Of a stretch of DNA of 25,220 bases, positions 1-9,100 are shown in pieces. The stretch lies in the NCBI GenBank assembly GCA_001839685.1, contig MLAK01001196.1:1-25220 (forward strand), given 5' to 3'. Within the stretch, counting starts at the first letter, position 1. The number at the start of each line of letters is the position of its first letter. The translations under genes and the position numbers were made by a program. The notes below the pieces were generated by a model that was not told the origin of the DNA, made no database searches, and worked only from the letters and a program-made list of their open reading frames with translations. This DNA comes from Tritrichomonas foetus. Its lineage: Eukaryota > Parabasalia > Tritrichomonadida > Tritrichomonadidae.

Positions 1-240
1 TTTGAGTTGGGATAAGTTGAAGCGAAGCTGCAACTTATCACAACTTATATGTCTACTTGGAAAGGAAATAATCCTGTCATTATGGTTTTTTGTCCGGACA
101 CCGGAGATAGATAAATAATTTTGCAATAATCTAGGAATAAAATTAATATTGTCCAAAAACAGAAGAGAAACTTCAGTTTTTAGATTTGAAATTTCCAGAA
201 ATTCTATATTTGATTTTCTTTCTTTAATATTCAATGTTGA
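1..240 (-). pseudogene. Open reading segment without start, runs off left edge
   Basis: On the minus strand there is an 80-codon stretch with no stop, beginning just after a TGA at 241-243 and continuing past base 1. Its translation is compositionally mixed (Asp, Arg, His, Pro, Cys and Gly as well as the Leu/Ile/Asn expected from AT-rich DNA), for example IEFLEISNLKTEVSLLFLDN near codons 13-32. It has no ATG. It could be the last exon or 3' part of a gene to the left, or a relic continuing the broken frames seen at 396-905. No family is recognised. That it is of coding origin is inference from composition and length. Confidence 0.4.
11..39. repeat. Short inverted repeat (hairpin)
   Basis: GATAAGTTG at 11-19 pairs perfectly with CAACTTATC at 31-39. 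Inside it, AGC (21-23) pairs with GCT (27-29) across one A/G mismatch, leaving a GAA loop. A further partial copy of the right arm (CAACTTAT) follows at 41-48. A function is not evident, and the hairpin lies inside the open segment described for 1-240. Confidence 0.6.
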
Positions 241-395
241 TCAATGTGGTGATATTGAAGTGGAAATGACCGAAATATTATAAATTCCACAAGATATATT
301 CACTTATCTAAGATATAAAATTCATTTTAAGCATATAATAATTAAACCAAACAAATAATATTACTAAAACCATAATAATTTACATTAAATATTAA

Positions 396-905
396 TTAGA
401 AATCCAGATAATTCTTAATATATACAAAAAGTGAGTCATATTCACTTTTTGAAAAATTTCTATTATTCGAAATTGTGAAATCTAACAACGGAAAAGGTGT
501 AAAGTATATAAAAAGTGACTTCGATTTCCGAACCACAATTTCCATTTAAATGATGGATAAATTGAGACATCTTTGAAAATATATTAGAAAAAATTCACCT
601 TCTAACATAGAATTGAGATTTTCAAAGAAAAAGAAATTTATCGTACATGATACAGGAATTTCCCATTGGGAAACTGTTCCAGACATCATCATATTCAAAA
701 TCGTAACAATAATAAGCTTTATTCACGAAACCATCAAGATATTTTGTACTGTAAATATTTCCGATTTGACTGGCTGTCAAAATATGTAAAAATTCATATT
801 TAAATTCAAATACTAAATATAATATTTTATAATATCTTCAATTATTTTTGTGAATTAAATCGTAAATTACCGAGATATAAGGATTTTAATTAGTCATTTT
901 TCAAT
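396..905 (-). pseudogene. Broken protein-like frames, possible gene relic
   Basis: Four consecutive minus-strand segments read like protein but are separated by stops or frame changes. About 838-905 is one segment. About 628-837 has 69 open codons and no useful ATG; it contains YLDGFVNKAYYCYDFEYDDV. A third, about 555-633, is in a shifted frame. The fourth is a 49-codon ORF from ATG at 545 to TAA at 396. The first and second are in the same frame, separated by a TGA at 838-840. The simplest reading is a decayed gene on the minus strand that may extend into 1-240. An alternative is chance openness in AT-rich DNA or a small gene split by short introns. No homologous family is recognised. Confidence 0.3.
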
Positions 906-1243
906 GAAATTCGATCAAGTTTATTCAATTTATTCAATTATTGAATAAATAGACTTTCACATTAGTCCTCAGAAGAAATGAATTTTAGATCAATCTATTG
1001 AAAACTTCTTTTCAAATGTTGCAACGTTATTTCAAATATTCATCATTTATTACCGAATGCTTGAGTAATAACTCTATTATATTTTTGTGATTTTATTTGG
1101 TCATATATAAATTATGTATCATGTATCACCAAAAAAAATGAAGATAACGAGTAAAAAATGTCGTAACTGAAAATGTAATAGTCATAAAAATAGTCATAGA
1201 TTTATTACAAACAATAATTAATTGAAAATAATGGCAAATTTGA
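906..1243. other. AT-rich intergenic stretch
   Basis: No supported gene. This is the 3' flank of the VPS39-like gene. It contains a palindrome-like segment at about 930-950 (TTATTCAAT/ATTGAATAA) and long A/T runs. No TAAA overlaps the stop of the neighbouring gene. Confidence 0.5.
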
Positions 1244-4234
1244 TTAAGAATCATTTTTCCATTTTTCTTTTGAAATTGACGCATCTTCATTCATTATCTG
1301 TTCATGGGCCTTCCACATTCTTTCTTCAATCAGCATTGTCTTTTCAAGACTCACTCGCTCTTCAAGGTGATGAATTCTTGCAGTCATTAATGAAATCGCT
1401 GAAATGAAAAATGGTGCAGCAATTTCAAGTTGAACATTATCAGGGATACTAGCGATTACATCACTTAGAGCCACATATTCTATTTTATCTTTCCATTCAG
1501 AATTTTTTCCAAGAAAATCTTTTCTTTTCTGATCGTAACTTTTGAAAGCTTCAGCTGGATTTATTGCTTTTTGGCATAATGCAATAATTGTAGCTTCAGA
1601 TGTTGTTCCTTCGCTTTCCAGCTCAATTGCTTCATCATATTTTTCAGTTAGCCACTTCATCTCTTTTTTGAAATCGATATCTTGAATATTTATAAGTTCA
1701 TTAAATTCTTTATCGTTTTTGAATGATTCATATTCTGGATTTTGCTTCATTAAAATTATGGTGTTTTTTAAAATAGATTGAATTTCTTTAATGGCTTCTT
1801 CCAGAATAGTTTGATATAATTCTGTTTTTTGGTTTGCAGGAATATTACCATATTGTGCAAGTGATTCAAGCCAGAGTAGTTCATTTGAATTATGCAGTAA
1901 AAATTGTTCAGCACCTGATTTATTCTGATTAATCTTAAATTGAACACTTTTAAGGCCTTTCATTAACTCTGTGGCTAATTTTAATTTTTTCTTTTGGTCA
2001 ACTTTTTCCACTTTGATCCATTCATAATAAAATATATTTAGCCAATGATCACCTTTCATTGTATCATTATTAATACTTTCTAAAAGTGCTTTAAGTTGAT
2101 CTAAATCCACATCAAAATCATTTCCTTGTTTTGAATTGTTTGGTAAGAAAAGCTGGATTCCTTGTTTTGGATTTTTGAGAAAAATCCAATCATGAAGCTT
2201 TAGTTCTTCTTTCAATTTCTCTAAGTCATTTTTATTTTTAAGCTTATTTTTTAGTATTTTCTTTAAAATTTTTACGGCTTCAGCTTCTGGTGAAAAATCG
2301 TTTGGATTTTCACTTTTATCCAAGATCTTTGAAATGATTTTCAACATTTTTATTGCTTTTTCATTATTATTATTATCTTCAAATAAAGCGTTTTCAATAT
2401 AGAGTTGATGGTTTTTTCCATGAGACTTAAAGAATTTGGAAACATTTTTATATATGTCGGTTTTATTTTGAAAGTTTTCTTTTTGTTTCATATCTAAAAA
2501 TGCGATTAAATCTTTGTGTTTATGTGAAATGATTAAATACTCAATTATGGTAGTCTCCACAATAATTATATTTCTTGTTTCTTGAATATCTTTTTCGAGA
2601 TATCTATCTCGACACTGAATTAAGTAGAAATTCAATCGGCGATAGATTTCATTTGAAAAATTATTATCTTCTTTCGAAAGCTTCTCAAGTTTATGAAAAT
2701 ATTTATTCTCACTTACCAAAGGTGTATCAAACTCAAAGATTTCGAATAAAGAAATAATATCACATGGTTTAAATGGTGCATGTCTTGTAGATGCAATTGC
2801 CAAAGCTTTTTCAGGAAAACCTTGTTTCCAAAGTTCTACAAAACATTCATTATAAGCTTGTTCTCTTATATTTTTTGGTTGATTATCAAGTAAAGTGATA
2901 CAATCAAAACGATTTCCTGTTGTGATTAATCTTTGTGCAGCAAAAGTACCAATATTCATAGGTTTAGCAATAAAGAAAAATTGCCCATTGTTTCCCATTC
3001 TCACAATAATATTATTACATGCAATTGTTAAAAATCTGCAATCTAAATTCTCAGTTTTAGAAGATGATACAGATTTAATAGCTTGTTCGAAATTTTCTTT
3101 TTCAATGATTTTTGTACCATCTGAAACACGATTTGAATTAATAGAAATTTTGAAAATTTCGTGATTTGATTTAAAATATAAAGTTTCATCATGTAAATAA
3201 AAAAATGTATCATTTGCCAATCTTTTAGAAATTATGTGAATTGTTGCATTTGATTGTTTTTTAAAATCAACAATAGAAACGATTTCATTAAATACAAAAA
3301 GGGCAGAATCATCTCCAACAAACTGACAAAATGACTGTCGAAGTGGATATTCATTCAGAATGCGTGTAATAAAATTATTTGATGATAAAAGAACAATGTG
3401 GAATTTTTTTTGTTTAAAAAATATAAAATATGGTGGTCTTAATTGAATTTGCTTAGGAATTTCATCGCTTTGCGAATAATTGGAATTTTGTGATGAAGTT
3501 GAGGTGAGAGGTGTAAATAACAAAGGTTTATTTATTCGCATTCCATCAATAATCAAATCTTTAGCGAAAGATTTTTCAAGTTTATTTTCATTAAATGATC
3601 TAAAAAAAGCGAAGTAGAGTGATTTTTTAGCAATTTTGGATGTTGATGGATTATTGTTTTGATTAGCTTTAATTTTAACAATAAAAGCTAAAGAAATATA
3701 ATTAGAAACATTTGTGGGTGAAGAAATTGCAAAATCAACAATTTTGGCATGATCTAAATCGAAGTGTTGAATTCCCTCAAAAAAGTCATTGATTTTAAAT
3801 TCAACAACAATTGTCGAATTTGATGATTCAAAATGTTCATTCAATAAATACATTTTATAAACTTTTTTGTCATTTGTAGATCTGGTGAGAATGAAAACAT
3901 AAAAAGAAGAAAATATTAATTTTTCTGTAATTGAAAGCATCTTAATAATTTTTTCTTCTGTAAATTCAACTATTTTTTGTGGCTCGGGGAAAAAATGGTC
4001 TTCTTTTTCATTTTGTTCTTGCTTAGCCACATAAATTATATTTCTATGAGGTCTATTTTGTAAATTTTGTGTATCAGTTGATGATGAGTATGAATCATTT
4101 TTCTCATATGGGGATGCAAAAATTAGACAATTTTCCAGTCCGACACAATGATACAAATACTTAGGATTAGGATTAGGAAATGGTCGTGCACCTGGGAAAG
4201 CATTTTGGAGTAAATTTTCTCCATTTGCTTTCAT
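1244..4234 (-). CDS. VPS39/TGFBRAP1-like CNH and clathrin-repeat protein (HOPS/CORVET subunit candidate)
   Basis: 996 residues, starting at ATG 4234 and ending TAA 1244. The first ~430 residues are beta-rich and fit a citron-homology (CNH)/propeller domain. A helical solenoid follows, with FVELWKQGFPEKALAIAS around residue 475. Near 923-975 the segment LSDVIASIPDN plus the helix ending in LIEERM resembles the C-terminal Vps39 domain 2 (ladder helix, 'LLP..V.L..I..FL', then 'R...I...L..AE...V.EE'). This family tethers late-endosomal or lysosomal membranes through Rab GTPases. The usual C-terminal zinc-binding cysteines are absent; the protein ends about 20 residues after the motif. The family assignment is by motif memory only and could instead be another CNH-clathrin vacuolar sorting protein. 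It is transcribed divergently from the next gene. An out-of-frame ATG lies 13 bases upstream. Confidence 0.6.
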   Translation of the reverse strand: MKANGENLLQNAFPGARPFPNPNPKYLYHCVGLENCLIFASPYEKNDSYSSSTDTQNLQNRPHRNIIYVAKQEQNEKEDHFFPEPQKIVEFTEEKIIKMLSITEKLIFSSFYVFILTRSTNDKKVYKMYLLNEHFESSNSTIVVEFKINDFFEGIQHFDLDHAKIVDFAISSPTNVSNYISLAFIVKIKANQNNNPSTSKIAKKSLYFAFFRSFNENKLEKSFAKDLIIDGMRINKPLLFTPLTSTSSQNSNYSQSDEIPKQIQLRPPYFIFFKQKKFHIVLLSSNNFITRILNEYPLRQSFCQFVGDDSALFVFNEIVSIVDFKKQSNATIHIISKRLANDTFFYLHDETLYFKSNHEIFKISINSNRVSDGTKIIEKENFEQAIKSVSSSKTENLDCRFLTIACNNIIVRMGNNGQFFFIAKPMNIGTFAAQRLITTGNRFDCITLLDNQPKNIREQAYNECFVELWKQGFPEKALAIASTRHAPFKPCDIISLFEIFEFDTPLVSENKYFHKLEKLSKEDNNFSNEIYRRLNFYLIQCRDRYLEKDIQETRNIIIVETTIIEYLIISHKHKDLIAFLDMKQKENFQNKTDIYKNVSKFFKSHGKNHQLYIENALFEDNNNNEKAIKMLKIISKILDKSENPNDFSPEAEAVKILKKILKNKLKNKNDLEKLKEELKLHDWIFLKNPKQGIQLFLPNNSKQGNDFDVDLDQLKALLESINNDTMKGDHWLNIFYYEWIKVEKVDQKKKLKLATELMKGLKSVQFKINQNKSGAEQFLLHNSNELLWLESLAQYGNIPANQKTELYQTILEEAIKEIQSILKNTIILMKQNPEYESFKNDKEFNELINIQDIDFKKEMKWLTEKYDEAIELESEGTTSEATIIALCQKAINPAEAFKSYDQKRKDFLGKNSEWKDKIEYVALSDVIASIPDNVQLEIAAPFFISAISLMTARIHHLEERVSLEKTMLIEERMWKAHEQIMNEDASISKEKWKNDS

Positions 4235-4310
4235 TTTTACTATTCATTTTTGAATGGATATCTGGTCTGTAATTATCAATTTGAATACTTTATTAAAGTT
4301 CGATAGATTT

Positions 4311-4326
4311 AAAAGTGAACACTTTT
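4311..4326. promoter_or_regulatory. Dyad AAAAGTG-AA-CACTTTT in divergent promoter
   Basis: A perfect 7-bp inverted repeat with a 2-base centre, between two divergent start codons. On the minus strand the left arm plus the next base gives TCACTTTT, which fits a trichomonad initiator TCA(C/T)(T/A). If used, it would give the VPS39-like gene a 5' UTR of about 80 bases, longer than usual for trichomonads. A regulatory role is inferred. Confidence 0.4.
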
Positions 4327-4374
4327 CATTAATTTGACTTTTCATTTGACCTTAAGTGTTTTCTGGTCAAGTTT

Positions 4375-4394
4375 ATGGTCAAATATATGACCAT
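4375..4394. promoter_or_regulatory. Dyad ATGGTCA-N6-TGACCAT in divergent promoter
   Basis: A perfect 7-bp inverted repeat with a 6-base AT spacer, about 95 bases upstream of the + strand gene. Two more copies of the same core lie alongside: TGACC at 4347-4351 and GGTCA at 4365-4369. That makes four TGACC/GGTCA cores in 46 bases. This spacing looks like a binding site for a dimeric regulator shared by both divergent genes; the factor is unknown. Confidence 0.45.
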
Positions 4395-4468
4395 TTTAAT
4401 AGTGAATAAGTTCATGAGTATTTATTGTAACTATTTTCTTGTGAAAGTTTTGACATAATTCTGTTGTA

Positions 4469-4473
4469 TCATT
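4469..4473 (+). promoter_or_regulatory. Initiator-like TCATT
   Basis: TCATT fits the trichomonad initiator TCA(C/T)(T/A). With transcription starting at the A (4471), the 5' UTR to ATG 4489 would be 18 bases, typical for the group. A second TCATA lies at 4477-4481. Confidence 0.45.
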
Positions 4474-4488
4474 TTTTCATAAGTTGAG

Positions 4489-6402
4489 ATGGAATTCTCA
4501 CAGGAAGAGATAGATTTTTTTAATCAAAATTGTCAGACATTTGACGAACTTGATGATTTCATGAAAAGACTCACTCAAGAAAAGCAAATCTGTCAAAAGG
4601 AAATATCTGAGTTTTTCTTAAAAACTGGACCATCCATAAGCGCCAATGATTTGGTTATTCAAAGTGAAGGGTATAATGCATGTCTTAAAGAAATTTTTGA
4701 AAATTCTGTTGAAGTGAAAAAATTCCAAACAGCAATTTTCAATACACAAGAACTAATTGATGCTTCAACAATAGCTCAAAATGCAGAAGAAACATACAAT
4801 CATATTTCTGAGCTTACTTCATCAATTCCAGCAGACGCTTTATATTATTTACAAGAAATAATTGAAAACCATGTTTCTCTTGACAAAATTGATCCCATTG
4901 ATTTTTATGAAAATATTTGTGCAATATATGAGTATCAAAATAAGAATCCACTATCAAACTCACCTCAAATACAGAAATGTAAGAATTCACTTCATCAATT
5001 AAATCACATGATTAAAAAAATAAAGTTTGATGTAAATAATCCATTTGAGGGTATAAGATTGTTTGGACTTTATGTGTCACATAAAAATACACCTGAAAAG
5101 GTTCAAAAAATGTTTTACAGAAAATTTATAAAATGTTTAAATCAAAGTCCTCCTAAAATTGAAGATCATTTTCAGAATTTTGGAAAATTCTCCGATTTTA
5201 ATCATCAAATTAAACAATATATTCTAAATTTCGAGGAAAATCATAGTTATCGGGAAATAATTCATTATTTTAAAGTTAGAATTCCAGAAACATTTCCAAG
5301 AAACCTTATTCTTAGGAAATTAGATAAACAATTAAGGAATTCTTTAAAAGTGGAAATATTTAAATATTATTTAGAAAAGCATCCTCAGTCTTTTCAAGAT
5401 TATCTTATACAATTTGAAGGTGAAATAACCATTCAAAAAATAGATAAAGCAAATGAATCTTATAAAAATTGGAAAATACAACAAGAAATAAATAAAATTA
5501 ATCCAAATCAGCCCAAATTTGAAGATGTTCGTGATTCTATTAAAAGATTTCTCAATATTCCCAATTTAAACCTAAACCAATATTCGAAATTATTAAATAA
5601 AAAAATTTACGAAATATATAAAGCAAATTTCAATAACAAAGAATATAAGAATTGCTGGGTGTTATATTTCGAATGTCAAGATTATTACAAGAAAAGAAAC
5701 TATCAGATTTTTCATTTACTAGATACTGAATTACAAGATTTAAAAGAGAAAACAAATCAACTTGGTCAAAATGACATGAATAAATACTTCAAACTATTAA
5801 AACAATATATAATTGAACAAGATGATTCCAAAAGACAAGAATTTGATTGCTTGATGGATGATCAAGACAAAAAATGGAATTTATTGGATTCCTGTAATAC
5901 AGAAACTTATTATTATTCTCCGAAAAATGTGAGAGAAGCTATAACTATTAATGAACCATTCTATTATTACATTGATGGTGTGATTGTTAAATTTATAGAA
6001 AAATGGGTAGAATTAGTAAATGAAAGATCTTTGGTCAAACGTTTGGCCGAAGATCTCATTAAGTTTATTCCAACTAAAAAAAAAGATATCACCGATAATT
6101 CATTTCCAATTGAGGCGTTGAAAGATTTTAGAGTTAAAATGTACTCCTTATTAAGAAAAGATGTGGATAAAAATAAACAGTTTGAGTGCACAGAAAACGA
6201 TAAAGGAATTGGAAAGAAATGCTATGAAAAGCTAGAATTTATTTATACAATTTATGATTCTTTCGCAAAGAATGGAGGAGCAAGATTCCTCCAAATTTCT
6301 CCAAAGCTGATACAGAATTTTCGCGACATAAAAGAATTCCCGAATCAAGACGCTTTTGAGAAAGTCTTTCAAAATCTGGTGAATACTTCACCAAATCAAT
6401 AA
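4489..6402 (+). CDS. Conserved-looking helical protein, function unknown (tethering-factor-like architecture possible)
   Basis: 637 residues, starting at the first ATG after an initiator-like TCATT. The stop TAA is followed by A, making the TAAA typical of trichomonad poly(A) signals. The protein is almost entirely predicted alpha-helical and rich in Lys, Asn, Gln and Phe, with no signal peptide or membrane segment. The N-terminal ~140 residues (amphipathic helices around FNTQELIDASTIAQNAEETY, near residue 84) followed by long helical bundles resemble the CATCHR-type rods of exocyst, COG or Dsl1 subunits. I cannot match a specific subunit, so this is only an architectural suggestion. It is divergent from a VPS39-like candidate with which it shares a 254-bp promoter, and convergent with the small gene at 6527-6898, 124 bp away. 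Confidence 0.85.
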   Translation: MEFSQEEIDFFNQNCQTFDELDDFMKRLTQEKQICQKEISEFFLKTGPSISANDLVIQSEGYNACLKEIFENSVEVKKFQTAIFNTQELIDASTIAQNAEETYNHISELTSSIPADALYYLQEIIENHVSLDKIDPIDFYENICAIYEYQNKNPLSNSPQIQKCKNSLHQLNHMIKKIKFDVNNPFEGIRLFGLYVSHKNTPEKVQKMFYRKFIKCLNQSPPKIEDHFQNFGKFSDFNHQIKQYILNFEENHSYREIIHYFKVRIPETFPRNLILRKLDKQLRNSLKVEIFKYYLEKHPQSFQDYLIQFEGEITIQKIDKANESYKNWKIQQEINKINPNQPKFEDVRDSIKRFLNIPNLNLNQYSKLLNKKIYEIYKANFNNKEYKNCWVLYFECQDYYKKRNYQIFHLLDTELQDLKEKTNQLGQNDMNKYFKLLKQYIIEQDDSKRQEFDCLMDDQDKKWNLLDSCNTETYYYSPKNVREAITINEPFYYYIDGVIVKFIEKWVELVNERSLVKRLAEDLIKFIPTKKKDITDNSFPIEALKDFRVKMYSLLRKDVDKNKQFECTENDKGIGKKCYEKLEFIYTIYDSFAKNGGARFLQISPKLIQNFRDIKEFPNQDAFEKVFQNLVNTSPNQ

Positions 6403-6526
6403 ATCCATTTTGGAGCAGTCTTTTCACATGAAAATGCAGCATTGTTTTCACGAATTTCGATCATTTTTAAGATTTCTTAATACTAGAATTATTGTATAGA
6501 AATTAACTTTTGATTTTTGTAATATT

Positions 6527-6898
6527 TTATTTTCTTCCTTTTTCTTGTTGTTTTGGTTTACATTGATAAAGCCGTTTAGTATTTTCATTACCCTTCATTG
6601 ATATTCTCATTTCGAGGCAGGTTGTTGCCTTATTGAGGGATCTTTTTAATTCCGTCCTTTTCCGCCACTCTTCATACGATGCGCCGGTTTTGCTCGGGAT
6701 TGTGTTTGGAAGCTGTGGTTTTGGCCTGTTCTCTTTCACTCTTTCTCTGTCGATAAAAGATATTGCGTTTAATTCGGATTTAATCGCGTCGTGGGCATGT
6801 GAAAGGTGAAGATATCGTTTCAATTCCAATTCGTTTTGCTTATCATTTTCAGCTTGATCAATAAATTCTTCTGGATAACGTTCTCTGTAAGTAAGCAT
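6527..6898 (-). CDS. Small charged hypothetical protein
   Basis: 123 residues, ATG 6898, with an in-frame TGA immediately upstream (6899-6901). The stop forms TAAA. The sequence is rich in Lys, Arg, Glu and Gln, with a central Pro-rich segment and a helix containing YEEWRKRTELKRSLNKAT at about residue 75. The C-terminus is basic (KPKQQEKGRK). GC content is visibly higher than in the flanks, which supports coding. No family is recognised; the Trp-containing charged helix is loosely like coiled-coil flagellar proteins, but this is weak. A possible initiator TCACA lies at 6955-6959, about 59 bases upstream. Confidence 0.6.
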   Translation of the reverse strand: MLTYRERYPEEFIDQAENDKQNELELKRYLHLSHAHDAIKSELNAISFIDRERVKENRPKPQLPNTIPSKTGASYEEWRKRTELKRSLNKATTCLEMRISMKGNENTKRLYQCKPKQQEKGRK

Positions 6899-7250
6899 TC
6901 AAATAGTATGTGTGGTTAACAAAAATTTATGTTAACTACTAAAAATTTGAAAAATGTGAAATTGTTTTTTTCGTTGCAACAACAATTTTTAATATTTCTT
7001 CTGATTAAACTCTCTCAGGAACGAATAAAACATCTCATTTTCCTTTTATGATAAATCTTTTTTCCTTTCCATGAATACATTCTGAACATTCATTTTAACT
7101 TTTCTCTAGATTTCAGAAAATTTCAAGAATCTTGATATCAATAAATAAACATAAAAGATATAGATTTGGTAGGATAGAAATATTTTTATACAAAATAAGA
7201 AAATTAAAAACAAAAATCTCATTCAAACAAAAAAAATTATAAAAATATAT
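6899..7250. other. AT-rich intergenic stretch
   Basis: Lies between the start of the small charged gene and the stop of the B56 gene, both on the minus strand. It holds two GTTAAC palindromes at 6915-6920 and 6931-6936, and long A/T runs near 7190-7250. No gene seen. Confidence 0.5.
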
Positions 7251-8682
7251 TCAAATAAATCCACCTGGTGGATATCTTGCTTCTGCTGAAGATTTGATAA
7301 TTCTCCAAATTTCTTCCTTAATTTTTTCGTTTTTTGCTTCTTCTTCTTCGAATTTTTTCACAAAATTCTGATCAGAAACAATTTTCTTCATTAATGATGA
7401 ATTCATGTTGTATAAAATTTTCACTGTATCGTTGCAAACCGCTGCAACATCAGGATTCCAGTGTCTGGAGGCTTTTTCAATTGACGGCATAATCAAAGGA
7501 AGAAATTTGTCAGCGAAAGGACCAAATATAAAAAGAAAAGATTGGTCAGAACATAGCATTAAAGCGGCGCTGGTTACTTTGAAATTCTCGCTTGATAAAC
7601 AATTTGAAATTTTTGAGAAAAGTTTTGGAATGATTTTTGGTATGTTAGTTATTTGTAAATTTGCAGAAAGATGAATCATATGACCAAGATAAGCAGCTTG
7701 TTTGTTTGAATCAGTGATTGGCCAGTGATCCATTAAATATTTGAAACAAAAATCAGCGATTTCCGGATTTCGAGATTCAAAGAAAGAACTGATCTGATTT
7801 AAAACCGTATAAAACTCTGAAACAAAAGGTGTTGAAAATAAGGGGAAAATCAAACGCTTAAAAAAATCAGTATATAATAATGGTTGATTAATTGTTTGGA
7901 AATACTTAAAAAAGAAGTTCAAACATGTATTTATCGCAAAGTAGTTCTTGTAGTCATAATAATATAATTCAAACTGTCGCTGGTACGCATTAATAATGAT
8001 TTGTCTGTATTTTGGCAGCACATCAAATAATCTCATTAATTGTCCATCAACAGTAAAACGTTCATTTGGGTCAGGTGACTTTAATAAGTCAACTAAAGAA
8101 TAAATAAAGTCTTTACCCATTAATTGATAAGATATTGATTGATTCACATTTTCGATAAAAACTGCTAAAATTTGATGAGCAACATTTACAATTTCCCAAT
8201 TTGTTGCAACTATACTAATTTTTGAATCAGAATATAAATAAATATCTGACACATCAATTTGTCTCAGAATAATCAAACAGACCATCTCAAATAATTCACC
8301 TAAAACTATCGCATCTAATTGCACGATATCTCTCATATTACTCAGAACTTTTTCAAGAAGTTCCTTCTTTGCAGTTCTCTCTTGTGCAGCGGTTGGACTT
8401 TTTGGATCGATTTTGTTTTTACAACTTTTTATCATTTCAATAATCTGCGCTGGAAGGCTGCTACTTTCTGATATTGTTGCTAAGTTCGATCTAACTTTTA
8501 CACTTTGTGTCGTAAATTGCGGGCCCGAGCGAGTTGAAGATGGGCGCAAAGTTGGAAAGATTGAAGCGATTCGTCTGTGACTGGGTTGTGAAATGTAAAC
8601 TTGTTGGTTACCTCGCGATGATGATGATTTCCTCTGGAATTAAAAAAGAAGAACGTACAAAGATGCTCCCAATGGGTTGCAT
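7251..8682 (-). CDS. PP2A B56-type (B') regulatory subunit, two exons: 8659-8682 and 7251-8633
   Basis: Encodes a 468-residue regulatory subunit of protein phosphatase 2A after splicing. The main frame is open from 8639 but has no ATG until residue 75 of the spliced protein. Joining an 8-codon first exon (ATG 8682, MQPIGSIF) across a 25-nt intron restores a start 6 bases after an initiator TCATA. The first ~75 residues are Ser/Arg/Gln-rich and probably disordered. The rest is the B56 HEAT-like solenoid: DPNERFTVDGQLMRLFDVLP matches the 'DPRERD.LK..LHRIYGK' region, FCFKYLMDHWPITDSNKQAAYLG matches 'LLKFWPKT.S.KEV.FL', and HWNPDV at about residue 398 matches 'EHWNP'. B56 subunits direct PP2A to substrates with LxxIxE motifs; retention of that pocket was not checked. 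The sequence is divergent but collinear. The stop is TGA. Confidence 0.88.
8634..8658 (-). other. 25-nt spliceosomal intron in B56 gene
   Basis: On the minus strand the segment begins GTACGT, matching the trichomonad 5' splice consensus GTAYGT, and ends TTTAATTCCAG. Exon 1 ends with a complete codon (TTT) and exon 2 begins with AGG in the long B56 frame, so the intron is phase 0. Length 25 is not a multiple of three; reading through it gives a TAA at codon 25 (8608-8610). The branch region TTTAAT is weaker than the canonical ACTAAC. Inferred from sequence; not shown by transcripts. Confidence 0.75.
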
Positions 8683-8685
8683 TTT

Positions 8686-8690
8686 TATGA
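8686..8690 (-). promoter_or_regulatory. Initiator-like TCATA of B56 gene
   Basis: TCATA on the minus strand, with A+1 at 8688, gives a 6-base 5' UTR before ATG 8682. This short leader is typical of trichomonad mRNAs and independently supports the exon 1 start. Confidence 0.6.
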
Positions 8691-9100
8691 AAAAATCTTT
8701 TGATGATTTTATCAATTTTCACAGATGTATACAAACTAACTAGATCTAGATGTAGAAGACTATTGAGAGATCTAAATGAATAATTGTTGATATTATTGTC
8801 ATCTAAAAATTATTTAATTGTAATCCTATTAATAATATATAAATATTATAATTTAAAAATCAAGATACAGAGAAAACCAAATCCAAAAAAAAATTGTGAG
8901 AAAAAAATAAACCCCACAGAAATTTCTGAGAATTATTGAGATAAAAAGTGATTTTATAGCATTAATATCTTGATTATTTATTATCATAAATCGTGCTTTT
9001 TATTATCATATGACCCTCCATCGAAAATTATAATGTTTTCCAAAATACAAAAATGAAGTATAAAAAAAATATTAATAATTTTGATATAAATAAAAAAAAT
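8691..9100. other. Intergenic stretch without a supported gene
   Basis: Very AT-rich. It contains the palindrome CTAGATCTAG at 8740-8749 and AAAAAGTGA at 8943-8951 (TCACTTTTT on the minus strand). No convincing reading frame or RNA gene. Confidence 0.5.

Noticed and set aside
7405..7674. + strand 89-codon frame opposite the B56 gene
   Set aside because: It is an antisense shadow of a well-supported HEAT-like coding region; its product shows no independent features.
8498..8734. 78-codon minus-strand frame over the B56 start
   Set aside because: It reads the B56 exon 1/intron area in another frame; the spliced B56 model explains the region better.
8868..8890. GATACAGAGAA, similar to the U6 snRNA core
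   Set aside because: The sequence after it does not continue as U6 and no U6-like stem or promoter is visible.
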